From Starkeya sp. ORNL1 (GTDB taxonomy: Bacteria; Pseudomonadota; Alphaproteobacteria; Rhizobiales; Xanthobacteraceae): 64,000 nucleotides of DNA. The DNA is taken from contig NZ_CP048834.1 in assembly GCF_012971745.1 (NCBI RefSeq), forward strand, positions 930,001-994,000. Reading direction: 5' to 3'. The notes beneath the pieces are model-generated. The model saw nothing but the letters and a program-made list of their open reading frames with translations. It did not search any database and was not told the origin of the DNA. The position numbers and the translations under genes were made by a program. How positions within the stretch are numbered: the stretch's first letter is position 1; every line of letters starts with the position of its first letter. Shown in pieces: positions 1-7,480 of this stretch.

Positions 1-1942
1 CGGAGATGGGCGGCAGCCCGTTTTGCTGCCGGAAGCGCTGGCGCTCCTGCATGCGGCGATCGTAGAATCCCTGAGAGCCTCCTTCGGGCGGCGTGTAGGC
101 CGGATGATCTTGCCGGTACTTCTCGCCAAGCGGATCCGGGGCGCCGCTCTCCGTCGCCGTTGAGCTGTTCAGCCTGTCGAGGAGGGCCTCGATGCCCTGA
201 TACGCCGCAACGATGGCGGCAAGCCAGGTACCTATTTTTACTAGCCGCGTGGCGCCAGCCAGCAGGCCACCGCCTGCGGCAGCCGCGCCCGCGACGCCAG
301 CACCGGCCGCCGTGCCGATGCCAACGGCGCCGAGCAGCGCGCGGAGCACTGCGACGCCGGCGGAGGCGCCGGACAGGATCCATAACGCGCGGCCGATGAG
401 ACTGAGCGCCTTGCCGAAGGCGGCGAAGCCAAGTGCGGCGCCGCCGATGGTGGCGCCCCACCCGATGATGGTCCCCCAATCGGAACCGATGAAGCCCGGC
501 AGCGGGCCCATCACCGCACCGACGCCGTCCGCGAGCGCCCTTGCCGCGGACCCCATTTCACGGAAGCGACCGAAAATGACGGCGAGCTGATCCGTATCTC
601 GATCGAGTGTCCCGATGTTGCCGAGGACAAGGTTCATTAGGCCTTCAAGGCCGCCCTTCAGGTCCTTCACGCCGTCGAAGCCGAGCCCGGAGGCGAAGCC
701 GCCGATAGCCTTGCCGATGCGATCAAAGATCGACACCCGCTGGTCGAGGGTGTTGAGCCCCTGCGTGAAGCTGTCGAGGAACGTGGTCACCACCGGCATG
801 ACCTTGTTGCCGATGGCGATCTGAAGGTTCTCCGCCGACGCCCGGAAGCGATCGAACGCGGCCTGCGAGGTCTGGATGCGGCGCGCGAAGTCCGCTTCCA
901 CCATGCCCGACGCCGAAAGCGCCTGCTCCCGGATCTTGCGGTAGCGTTCCGTGTCCTGCAGCAGCGCCAGCATGCCGAGCTGCGCCTGGCGATCCTCAAA
1001 GAGATCGCCGATGGTGGCGCCCTTCGCCATCGCCTTGCGCGTGGTCTCGACCATCGCCTCGATCGGCGACATGCCTTTCTTCGTGAGCTTCTTCATTTCC
1101 TCGCGGAAATTGATGCCCATCTTCTTGAATGCCTTCTGCGTCGTCGGCGTGCCGGCTTTCTGGAGCACGTTGATTAGATTGGTGGCCGCCTCCTCGGCGT
1201 TTCCGGCGCCCTGGCGCACGACCTGCAGCGCCGCGGCGAGATCAGCCGCGCCCTTTACACCCTTGATGCCGAGGTTCTGACCAAGCGCGGTAATTGACGG
1301 GAAGTACCGCGCCATGTCGCGCAACTCAAAGGCACCTTCCTTGCCGCTGGCCGCCATCGCATCGAAGGCGCGGATGACCTCGTTCGACGGCACCTTCAGG
1401 TTGGCAAACACCGCCTGGCCGGCGCGGGCGATATCGTCCGAGGCCGCGCGATAGGCCGTCGCGGTCTTGTTGATCGCCGGCAGCATGCCCAGCGCGTTGC
1501 TGACGTCCTCTGCATTGGTCTTGCCGCCAAGACCAAGACCGAGCAGCGTGTCGAACGTTCCGGCGGTTTGCTGTGCAGCTTGGTTGCTGTCCCGGGCGAT
1601 CTTGCGGATGGTCTCGCCGAGATCCTGCAGCTGGCCGCCGGATAGGTCAGCTTTCTGGCCGATGTCTTCGAGAATCGTCCCGTAGGCCAGTGAGGCGTCG
1701 ACGGGCCCGTCGAAAGCCCTCTTCAGCGCGAAACCAACGATCGCCGCCGTACCGGCCACTCCGAGGAGCGTCCGACCGAACCGGGATGCTGAAGTTTCGC
1801 TCGCAGCCAGCACACCGCCAATGCCGCCACTGACGCCGCCGGCGACGCGGCGCAGACCCTGCAGCGAAGATGCCGCGACCTTGGCCGGGCCGCTCACGCC
1901 GTCGATGAGCTTCACCAGCAGAGAGGAAGTCAGCGTCGCCAT
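1..1942 (-). CDS. Phage tail tape measure protein (partial, C-terminus off left edge)
   Basis: The frame is open from the ATG at 1942 to the window edge, giving 647 residues without a stop. The protein sets tail length and is packed inside the tail tube. It starts MATLTSSLLVKLIDGVSGPA and then shows the usual tape-measure mixture of Gly/Ala-rich helical stretches and hydrophobic segments, including a Gly/Ala membrane-like stretch around residues 480-580. The middle part resembles the TP901/Mu-type core (GxKTNAEDV, REEMKKL, GMSPIEAM). The start overlaps the end of the frameshifted chaperone frame by 13 bases, the usual chaperone-tape measure arrangement. GAGGTG a few bases upstream serves as ribosome binding site. 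The family is clear; the exact phage type is not. Confidence 0.85.
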   Translation of the reverse strand, partial: MATLTSSLLVKLIDGVSGPAKVAASSLQGLRRVAGGVSGGIGGVLAASETSASRFGRTLLGVAGTAAIVGFALKRAFDGPVDASLAYGTILEDIGQKADLSGGQLQDLGETIRKIARDSNQAAQQTAGTFDTLLGLGLGGKTNAEDVSNALGMLPAINKTATAYRAASDDIARAGQAVFANLKVPSNEVIRAFDAMAASGKEGAFELRDMARYFPSITALGQNLGIKGVKGAADLAAALQVVRQGAGNAEEAATNLINVLQKAGTPTTQKAFKKMGINFREEMKKLTKKGMSPIEAMVETTRKAMAKGATIGDLFEDRQAQLGMLALLQDTERYRKIREQALSASGMVEADFARRIQTSQAAFDRFRASAENLQIAIGNKVMPVVTTFLDSFTQGLNTLDQRVSIFDRIGKAIGGFASGLGFDGVKDLKGGLEGLMNLVLGNIGTLDRDTDQLAVIFGRFREMGSAARALADGVGAVMGPLPGFIGSDWGTIIGWGATIGGAALGFAAFGKALSLIGRALWILSGASAGVAVLRALLGAVGIGTAAGAGVAGAAAAGGGLLAGATRLVKIGTWLAAIVAAYQGIEALLDRLNSSTATESGAPDPLGEKYRQDHPAYTPPEGGSQGFYDRRMQERQRFRQQNGLPPIS

Positions 1943-2378
1943 TTCCGCACCTCACGAACGGCGTCGAGCCAGGCCAGGATTTCTTCGGCGGGCATCTCAA
2001 GGACAGCGGTGACTGGCGTGCTTAACTCGCCCGCGACAATGGCAACGACGAGCCGCCACTCTTCGGCTCCGCCGACAGCGCCGGTTCCAAAAAACTCTGG
2101 CTGGCCATGACAATCGTGGTGATGTCAGAGAACGCCAATTCACCTGCAGCCTCGCTGCCGATGCCGGCGACGACACCAGCGACACAGACGAGCGCCTCTA
2201 TCACCGCGGCGTCCGGCATCACGTTCGCGCCCGCCTGGTTCTGCTCGGCGAGCTTTGTCAATGCTGGAAGGTGTCGAGAGAGTTCAATCATCCCGCGGCC
2301 AGTTGGCTGGCGGAGGTCGACCGACGTGATCTGCTTGCCGTCGATCTCGACGGGGCACTGCAGGGCGATAGTGGTCAT
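1930..2378 (-). CDS. Tail assembly chaperone, predicted -1 frameshift product (149 aa)
   Basis: Slippage by -1 at T TTT TTG (2094-2088) would join residues 1-97 of the chaperone to 52 further residues encoded down to the TGA at 1932-1930. The extension contains EEWRLVVAIVAGEL and ends with MPAEEILAWLDAVREVRKWRR, a short Trp/Arg-rich tail like that of GpE-type extensions in other phages. The extension frame has no start of its own in the right place except an internal ATG at 1995, and it runs into the tape measure start. This matches the G/GT (lambda) and E/E+E' (P2) recoding arrangement. The frameshift itself is a prediction. Confidence 0.7.
2022..2378 (-). CDS. Phage tail assembly chaperone, short (unshifted) product
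   Basis: This 118-residue protein resembles the Mu gp41-type tail assembly family: an N-terminal beta-rich segment (LQCPVEIDGKQITSVDLRQP) followed by helices. It lies directly before the tape measure gene, where chaperones of this class bind the tape measure during tail assembly. GAAGG sits upstream of the ATG. Codons 95-97 (AGT TTT TTG) contain the heptamer T TTT TTG. In the unshifted frame translation ends at 2022 after a short low-complexity Ser/Ala/Pro tail, which fits a frame that is merely read through after the slip site. Confidence 0.85.
   Translation of the reverse strand: MTTIALQCPVEIDGKQITSVDLRQPTGRGMIELSRHLPALTKLAEQNQAGANVMPDAAVIEALVCVAGVVAGIGSEAAGELAFSDITTIVMASQSFLEPALSAEPKSGGSSLPLSRAS
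2088..2094 (-). promoter_or_regulatory. -1 ribosomal frameshift slippery heptamer
   Basis: The minus strand reads T TTT TTG in the chaperone frame, a canonical X XXY YYZ heptamer. It sits 24 codons before the unshifted stop, and the -1 frame is open for 52 codons beyond it. No stimulatory pseudoknot was worked out. Confidence 0.7.
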
Positions 2379-2390
2379 GGAGGATTGCCT

Positions 2391-2831
2391 TCAAGGGTTG
2401 GACTGACCGAAGCCGCGGGCCCGTAAGCCGGCGACGACGCGTTTCGTGGTGGCGGATGGTTTCTGGCCAGGCGGTGTCTCGCCGCGATGGTTCGCGACGG
2501 CTCGTTTGGCGATTGTGTCGCTCTTCGCGCGAGCGTCCGTGGGAGCGGCCGCGAGCGCGGCGCGGATCTCGTCGACGCTTCGCTCGGACAAGAAGAGCTG
2601 TTCCGCAAGAACCTTCCGACCCTTGGCTTCGGGCAGCGACAGGATTTCTGTGTGACGCTTGCGGTCAGCGGCGAGTGCCTCGCGCACCGCCTTTTGGATA
2701 TTGGCCTCGCCCGCCGCCGCGTACGGCGTGGACGTGTTCGGCACGAAAGGACGCTGCATCGAGGGGCGTGCTATCTCCTCCATCATGTGGAGCGCAGCTT
2801 CCCGCGATATACCCAACATAGGAGATCGCAT
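2391..2831 (-). CDS. Phage protein resembling the C-terminal tail of ClpP-type prohead protease
   Basis: This 146-residue protein has GGAGGA nine bases before its ATG. Its centre (AVREALAADRKRHTEILSLP, then an EAKGRKVLAEQL-like run and a DEIRAALAAAP-like run) resembles the helical tail found after the catalytic domain of ClpP-like prohead proteases in many alphaproteobacterial phages. No Ser-His-Asp protease domain is present. It may be the remnant of a protease gene whose front was deleted, or a free-standing scaffold-like protein. It lies 12 bases before the tail chaperone gene. The resemblance is from memory of the family and is moderate. Confidence 0.5.
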   Translation of the reverse strand: MRSPMLGISREAALHMMEEIARPSMQRPFVPNTSTPYAAAGEANIQKAVREALAADRKRHTEILSLPEAKGRKVLAEQLFLSERSVDEIRAALAAAPTDARAKSDTIAKRAVANHRGETPPGQKPSATTKRVVAGLRARGFGQSNP

Positions 2832-2854
2832 CGACGTTGTTCCTCCGTTGGGTG

Positions 2855-3787
2855 TCAGCGGCGGAAGACGCTGACGCGCTCGACCTCGGTAGGATCCGCG
2901 GTGCGCGCTGGCCTGCCCGAAGTGAAGCCCGCGATTTGACGTTCCTCCCCCCGATACCCGGCCGGCGGCTGCGCGCTCTGCTCGACCGGAACGCCATCAT
3001 CTCCAAGCTCTGGCGCCCTAGCGCGGCCGATGTGGATCGTCTCCGGCGACGGAGACGCCGGCCTAATGATTAGAGCAGGTGTCGGAAATGGCGGTTGGAC
3101 GCCTACGGGCCGTTCCAGCTCCGGCGGAGCTACCCCCTGGATCGGAACTCCGTCCCGCTGGAGGTGGTGAATAAGATCCTCGACGGCCGAGATGTAGCCG
3201 GGGAAGAAGGCGTCTGTGCCGGACATGATTTCGGTGGGGATGCCTTGCGCTGCTGGGATCACAACTTTTCGTTGGCGCCGCCCTTCGCTACGCTCGCTGT
3301 TATGCCCTGCCGCGCGCAGACGGTCGCGGATCGTCCGTCCACGGTCGGTGATGGCTATGCCGTGCGCGGCGGCGATATGTCGTGCGGCGGCCATCCGCTG
3401 GAGAGGACCGACAACGCCGCGGAACGCGATGCTGAAGGCTTCGAAAGCTTCTTCCTCCGCGCGCCGGCACGCGGTGGCGATCATCTCCTTCTCGTCGGCC
3501 TTCGCCTCGGAGAGCGCCGCGGCCGCCGCGGAAATTCGCTCATCCAAGATCTCGAGAGCGGCTTCGGCCGTGTCGCGCTCCTCATCCAGCGCTGCGAGCC
3601 GGGCGCTGAAATCAGCGATCGCCTTCTTCGCCACCTGGTCGCCTAACGCGGCTTCGCCGCGCGCCCGCTTGAGCTGCGCGCGAATTCCGTCGCCTTCGGG
3701 ATCGATTGCCTCTAGACGCGCTCGGCGAGCCGTTCGATCAGCTTGCAGCCTGCTGAGCTGCCCCTCTAGTTTGTTGATGTCGGTCAT
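2855..3787 (-). CDS. Coiled-coil phage protein of unknown function
   Basis: The 310-residue protein starts at an ATG that overlaps the stop of the preceding Nu1-like gene (ATGA), so the two are translationally coupled. Residues 1-130 are a highly charged Ala/Glu/Arg-rich coiled coil (KLEGQLSRLQADRTARRARL and onwards). The middle (residues about 130-215) has mixed composition, and the C-terminal 90 residues are Pro-rich and probably disordered. I do not recognise the family. Its position after a small-terminase-like gene, where a large terminase would be expected, is odd because there is no Walker motif. Confidence 0.65.
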   Translation of the reverse strand: MTDINKLEGQLSRLQADRTARRARLEAIDPEGDGIRAQLKRARGEAALGDQVAKKAIADFSARLAALDEERDTAEAALEILDERISAAAAALSEAKADEKEMIATACRRAEEEAFEAFSIAFRGVVGPLQRMAAARHIAAAHGIAITDRGRTIRDRLRAAGHNSERSEGRRQRKVVIPAAQGIPTEIMSGTDAFFPGYISAVEDLIHHLQRDGVPIQGVAPPELERPVGVQPPFPTPALIIRPASPSPETIHIGRARAPELGDDGVPVEQSAQPPAGYRGEERQIAGFTSGRPARTADPTEVERVSVFRR

Positions 3788-4305
3788 GGTGTCTTTCCTT
3801 CAGGGATGGAGAGTGGATCCGCGCCAGCGCGGAGCGCCGCGGCCCGCTCGCGGAAGCGGCGCTCGCATCGAGCGAGTGCGGCGTCGATCGCGGCTTTGAC
3901 CGCAGCTCGCGCCGCGCGATCCCGGCTTGCCGCGGCGGGAACGCCGTCGAGCTCGACGCGAAAGGTCGCGATGGTGTCGCTGAAGGCAGCTTTCGCGTCG
4001 GCGAAATCCACCAATTTGCCTTCCTCGCGAGCCACGCGAAGTTCGATCTCCCGCGCGCGGGCATCCTGGACGCGGGATGCACTCGCGGCCTTGCTGGACC
4101 GGCGCTCCTCGTCGCGCTGGAAAGCCACCATCGCGACCAGGCCTTCGACGAGCGGGATCGCGTCGCGACCTTTCTTCGGCAGCACGCGATCGCGCTGCAA
4201 TTTCCTGACGTGCGACGGCGTCACGTCGATGCGCTCGGCGAACACCGCGGTGGAGACGATTTCGGGTGCGGGAGCGTCGACGGCAGCAGAGCTTTTTGCG
4301 GTCAT
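3784..4305 (-). CDS. Terminase small subunit-like (Nu1-type) HTH protein
   Basis: The 173-residue protein begins at the ATG at 4305, preceded by GGAG. Residues 18-55 form a winged-helix/MerR-like HTH (VSTAVFAERIDVTPSHVRKL) followed by KKGRDAIPLVEGL. A long charged helix follows, with the ARXREIELRVAREEGKLVDFADA pattern seen in Nu1/DUF1441-type small terminases, and then FSDTIATFRVEL. In phages this subunit binds pac/cos DNA and recruits the large terminase. No large subunit follows here, so a purely regulatory DNA-binding role is possible. Frames further upstream are extensions without a ribosome binding site. Confidence 0.7.
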   Translation of the reverse strand: MTAKSSAAVDAPAPEIVSTAVFAERIDVTPSHVRKLQRDRVLPKKGRDAIPLVEGLVAMVAFQRDEERRSSKAASASRVQDARAREIELRVAREEGKLVDFADAKAAFSDTIATFRVELDGVPAAASRDRAARAAVKAAIDAALARCERRFRERAAALRAGADPLSIPEGKTP

Positions 4306-4572
4306 GGGCGCCGCTCCAAACGAAACGAAAGTGGAAATCTGGAAACCTGAAAAACAGCGAAATCTCGGGCGGCAGCGCCCCCGCAACGCTCGCTCGGATT
4401 TAGACGGTCCCTAACCGGTCGGGCGTGCAGCGGGGGCTGCCGACGCCCGCGCCGAGCCGCCTCCGCACCGTGGATGCAGACCTGCGCCTGATGCCCGCCG
4501 ATGCCCATGTGCGGCGCGCTGCGCGCCCGCATTGCTGTGGCCCTGCTGCTGCGGATCATAGGCAGGCGACGA

Positions 4573-5199
4573 CTACCCGACATCGGTGTCCGCCTCTTCG
4601 CTGGAAGCGCATGCCGATCGGAGCCGATCGATCTCCGCCAGGGCCACGCGGAGCTCATCGAAAAGCTCTTTGGCTGCCCCTGACTTGAGCCGAAGCTCAA
4701 CGCTTTCCGAACCTGTAAGGTTGACCCTTATCGACACCACATAGCGCGGGCCGCCCCGACTGCGGGACACTCTCGGCCGTTCAACGACACGCGCAGATGC
4801 CCGGTTCGTACGCGACGCTTCGTGCGCCGTGACAACCTGGACGGCTGCGGCGGTCGTGCCATCCGGTTCGCGCTCCAAGCCAACGTACATGCCAACCATC
4901 TCCCCCTCGCCAGATGAGACATGACGCAACTCGGGGGTCGGCGCTTGGGATTTAATGGGAGAAAACTCCGCTTCCTCTTGGTGCAGTTCCCGGTACTTGC
5001 GGCGGAGGCGGTCTGCGGATGCTTCGTCCGAAGCGCCGACTACATTGACCCGCTCGACGATCTCGCGAGCGAGAGCTCTCGCGCCGCGGGGGACGCCGCC
5101 TTCCGCATAAATCCGTTCGAGCTTCGCCATGAGCTCGAGGGCGGCGAAGTCGGAGATGGCCGGCCGACCGCCGTGAGATCGCCTTGCGATCCCGCTCAT
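4573..5199 (-). CDS. Hypothetical protein in phage leader operon
   Basis: The 208-residue start at 5199 is chosen because its ATG overlaps the stop of the upstream gene (ATGA). An earlier in-frame start at 5217 would give a larger overlap. The N-terminus is Arg-rich (MSGIARRSHGGRPAISDFAA), followed by a helical region with ERIYAEGGVPRGARALAREI and a predicted strand-rich part around PRYVVSIRVNLTGSESVELR. The last 40 residues are acidic and helical. I do not recognise the family. Translational coupling suggests it works with the 331-residue protein upstream. Confidence 0.6.
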   Translation of the reverse strand: MSGIARRSHGGRPAISDFAALELMAKLERIYAEGGVPRGARALAREIVERVNVVGASDEASADRLRRKYRELHQEEAEFSPIKSQAPTPELRHVSSGEGEMVGMYVGLEREPDGTTAAAVQVVTAHEASRTNRASARVVERPRVSRSRGGPRYVVSIRVNLTGSESVELRLKSGAAKELFDELRVALAEIDRLRSACASSEEADTDVG

Positions 5200-6191
5200 T
5201 GCCGCCACCTCGACCATACAGGCGGTCTTGCCGCCGGCGAACCGGCCGCGCGTGTGGCCTTCGCAAAGAGCCGAATGATTTCGGCTCCGTCGATCCGGCG
5301 CAGGGCTCTCACGTCGATGATTGGCGGGGCGAGGCGGATGATCGCGGCGCGCTTGGCGCGCGCTCCCGGGGGCCCGATCGGTGGCGTGACACAGGTTGCG
5401 TGCGCAACATCATAAGACTCTTCTTTATGCTGCGCACGCAACCTGTCGCAGGCCTCTCGCGGCTCCGCCCTGGCGTCGCGCTGCCGGCGATAGTAGGTCG
5501 ACCGGGAGATGCCGAGACGCCGGCATTCGGCCGCCACGGAAGCCATCTCATAGGCCTCTCGCGTCTGACCGTCAGGATTGCGTTCCGCGGCGCGCCGCGC
5601 GCGCTGCGCTTCGGCATGGCGCTGCTTCCGCAGCCGCTCTCGCTCGTCGCGGTCGGCATCAATCGCGCCCATCGTCGTGATGTTCGCGGCCTGCCTTTCG
5701 GCCATCACGATGCGGAGCTGGTTTGCGGCGCTGTCGGCCCGCCAGATCCGCGGATCCTCGATGGCACGCTTCACAGCGCGCAGCACCCCGAGCTCGGTGA
5801 CGAGAGGCAGCCACCGGCTCGACCAGGCGATGACCGCCGCCCGCACTGCCCGCAGCGGATCCGGCCGGCCGGCGGCTCGCTCCAATTCGATGGGCACCAG
5901 CAGGTTCACTGCGATCGCGAGATAAGCTTCGCCGTCATCGGTATCGCAGGGGCCGCCATAGCGGAGCGTGATCAGGCGCTCGATTTCGTGCAGCCGACGG
6001 GCGCCGAAGCGCCAGCGGCCGGCGGTGCCAGGCTTGTGGCGGTAGCCAAGCTGCGCGGAACCGACCGTGACCCGATGGGCTCGGTCCGGCACGACGCGCG
6101 CCGCAGCCGCCACGACGTCAGGCGCGTGAAGCCGCGGGTCTATGACCGCGGCGGGGAGATGCGTCTCTCGCGCGATAGAGGCCGCTGTCAT
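5196..6191 (-). CDS. Hypothetical phage protein with an internal HTH-like segment
   Basis: The 331-residue protein is coupled by ATGA overlaps to genes on both sides. Residues 40-75 include GYRHKPGTAGRWRFGARRLH. A highly charged Arg-rich helix lies around residues 175-205, and EMASVAAECRRLGISRSTYYRRQRDA (about 215-240) looks like the recognition part of a helix-turn-helix. The remainder is Ala/Pro-rich. No catalytic motif of a transposase or replicase is visible. The coding sequence contains a perfect 16-base inverted repeat at 5391-5446. It may be an early regulatory or replication protein, but this is inference. Confidence 0.6.
   Translation of the reverse strand: MTAASIARETHLPAAVIDPRLHAPDVVAAAARVVPDRAHRVTVGSAQLGYRHKPGTAGRWRFGARRLHEIERLITLRYGGPCDTDDGEAYLAIAVNLLVPIELERAAGRPDPLRAVRAAVIAWSSRWLPLVTELGVLRAVKRAIEDPRIWRADSAANQLRIVMAERQAANITTMGAIDADRDERERLRKQRHAEAQRARRAAERNPDGQTREAYEMASVAAECRRLGISRSTYYRRQRDARAEPREACDRLRAQHKEESYDVAHATCVTPPIGPPGARAKRAAIIRLAPPIIDVRALRRIDGAEIIRLFAKATRAAGSPAARPPVWSRWRQ
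5391..5446. repeat. Perfect 16-bp inverted repeat inside a coding sequence
   Basis: The arms acaggttgcgtgcgca (5391-5406) and tgcgcacgcaacctgt (5431-5446) are exact reverse complements. They are separated by 24 bases that can extend the pairing imperfectly (acatcataaga against tctttatgc). Confidence 0.85.
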
Positions 6192-6493
6192 GCCGCACCT
6201 CCGGCACTCTCGTCCGCCAACACCACCGCGCGCATCGCGTCGCGCTGGCGATGGTAGGAGCCGATGAAGGCGCCCCCGAAGTTGAAGGCTCCGAAAGAGG
6301 CTGGACCGGCCTCTGCGATCGTGCCGATGCGACGACGGCCGTCATATACGGCGCGACCGACCACATTAAGAAAAACTTGCACATCTAGGGCAGCTAGATT
6401 AGATTTTCTTTCGGTCGCCTTGCCCAGATGACCATTTCGCTTTGCCCCGCTCGCGGTGTCCCCCGCGGCGGGGTTTCGCGTCTTAGGAGGCAA
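6188..6493 (-). CDS. Small hypothetical protein, first gene of the phage cluster; start uncertain
   Basis: The open frame ends at 6188 with an ATGA overlap onto the next gene, which supports it being translated. The only long start is a TTG at 6493 (101 residues) without a clear ribosome binding site; a GTG start near residue 39 would leave about 63 residues. The C-terminal part (VFLNVVGRAVYDGRRRIGTI, then GPASFGAFNFGGAFIG) is Gly/aromatic-rich and looks like a small folded domain. I do not recognise the family. Confidence 0.45.
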   Translation of the reverse strand: MPPKTRNPAAGDTASGAKRNGHLGKATERKSNLAALDVQVFLNVVGRAVYDGRRRIGTIAEAGPASFGAFNFGGAFIGSYHRQRDAMRAVVLADESAGGAA

Positions 6494-6535
6494 TCGCGGT
6501 GCGGGAGGCGGATCTAAAGTCCCTTGCGCGACAAA

Positions 6536-6642
6536 GCGGGCGTTTCGCCCGCACCTTTTCCCAAGGTATTGATTTTCCTTAACCTTGGCACTTCTCTCGA
6601 CCGCACCAGTTTTTCCTGGTGCAGAACCAGATCAGGCACCAG
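6536..6642. repeat. Cluster of three hairpins upstream of the phage operon
   Basis: Three consecutive perfect inverted repeats occur: gcgggcg/cgcccgc (6536-6552), ccaaggt/accttgg (6561-6588) and gcaccag/ctggtgc (6603-6622). A further gcaccag half-site lies at 6636-6642. They lie in the noncoding stretch between the phage cluster and the host gene to its right. They could be operators, terminators or end sequences; none has a proper T-tract. Confidence 0.6.
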
Positions 6643-6713
6643 CTTTGGTTTCCTGCTTGAGCGTGAGCTCGCAGAGCCACCGACAGGAACGCCGGCGCGG
6701 CGCAGGATTTTCC

Positions 6714-7478
6714 TCAATCAGTGCTGCGCTCAGCCGCATTCCAGGGCGCGGCAAGCCGTGAGCGGACACGCCGGTCGTACTCGTCCGCGAGGGCGCGCAG
6801 GGCAGCGGTGCCGTCACCGGTAAAGGACGGGCCATGCATGAGCGCCAGCGTGCGCGGTGCAAGCTCGGAGAGACCGCGGATCGTCGCGCCCATTCCGGGG
6901 TTCAGCGAAGAATATTTGAACATGTCCTCCGCGATGATCGCCGGCCCGACGACATCGCCCTCGGTCAATGCACGGTCATTGCCGAGCTGGGTGAACAGGT
7001 CGCCGCACAACAGCGTGCGCGTTGACTCCTCGTACAGCACGCCGGCGTCCCAACCATGCGGAGTGTGCGGGGTATCGATGAAGCGGACCCTCTTGCCGGC
7101 GCCGAGGTCGATGACTTCGCCGTCATTCAGCACACGAGGCGCACGGTCCGCGAAGTCGTTGAGCGACACCATGCAGCCGGTGCTTCCATGCGCGGGCGTT
7201 GCCTGAGGCGCAACGGCGAGCCATTCGTTCATCGCCCCGCACTCGTCGGCTTCGAAATGGCCGAAGGCGATCCAGCGCAGCCGTTCCGGCGGGATGATGC
7301 GGCGGAGAGCGTCATGGTTGAGCGGAAACATCCTGCGCAGACCGGTATGGAACATCAGCGGCTCGTCGCCCAGGACGAGAAACTGATTGAAGGTGAAGCC
7401 GGCGGGCGGCGCGATGTCCGGCACATAGGTCGACAGCCGATAGATGCCCTCGGCGATCTCGCTGATCTTCGTCTCCAT
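6714..7478 (-). CDS. Metallo-beta-lactamase-fold hydrolase of the ODP/flavodiiron-like type
   Basis: The start is the ATG at 7478 (254 residues) behind GGAGG; an upstream TTG is rejected. The protein carries the H-x-E-x-D metal motif (H74-E76-D78 in GHFEADECGAMNEW), the HTPHGWDAG segment and CGDLF, the pattern of diiron MBL domains in flavodiiron proteins and ODP oxygen sensors rather than the HxHxDH of classical lactamases. It has no flavodoxin domain. It is probably a soluble cytoplasmic redox- or O2/NO-related enzyme, or an orphan hydrolase. A truncated TetR reading frame is transcribed divergently right beside it. Confidence 0.75.
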   Translation of the reverse strand: METKISEIAEGIYRLSTYVPDIAPPAGFTFNQFLVLGDEPLMFHTGLRRMFPLNHDALRRIIPPERLRWIAFGHFEADECGAMNEWLAVAPQATPAHGSTGCMVSLNDFADRAPRVLNDGEVIDLGAGKRVRFIDTPHTPHGWDAGVLYEESTRTLLCGDLFTQLGNDRALTEGDVVGPAIIAEDMFKYSSLNPGMGATIRGLSELAPRTLALMHGPSFTGDGTAALRALADEYDRRVRSRLAAPWNAAERSTD

Positions 7479-7480
7479 GA

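Larger units (their letters stand above)
1..6493 (-). mobile_element. Reduced prophage or phage-derived cluster, left end outside window
   Basis: Eight co-directional genes on the minus strand are packed tightly, several with ATGA overlaps. In transcription order they are three unrecognised genes, a Nu1-like HTH protein, a coiled-coil protein, a prohead-protease-tail-like protein, a frameshifted tail assembly chaperone and a tape measure protein. The last two are diagnostic of a long-tailed phage. Large terminase, portal, capsid, tube and sheath genes are not seen between the Nu1-like gene and the tail genes, so the element looks deleted or specialised. No integrase or flanking tRNA is visible at the right side. 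The right boundary between 6493 and 6714 is an inference from gene content. Confidence 0.75.

Noticed and set aside
6493..6714. Integration att site or tRNA at the right edge of the phage cluster
   Set aside because: No tRNA, integrase or direct repeat was seen. Without the left end of the element no duplicated sequence can be compared.
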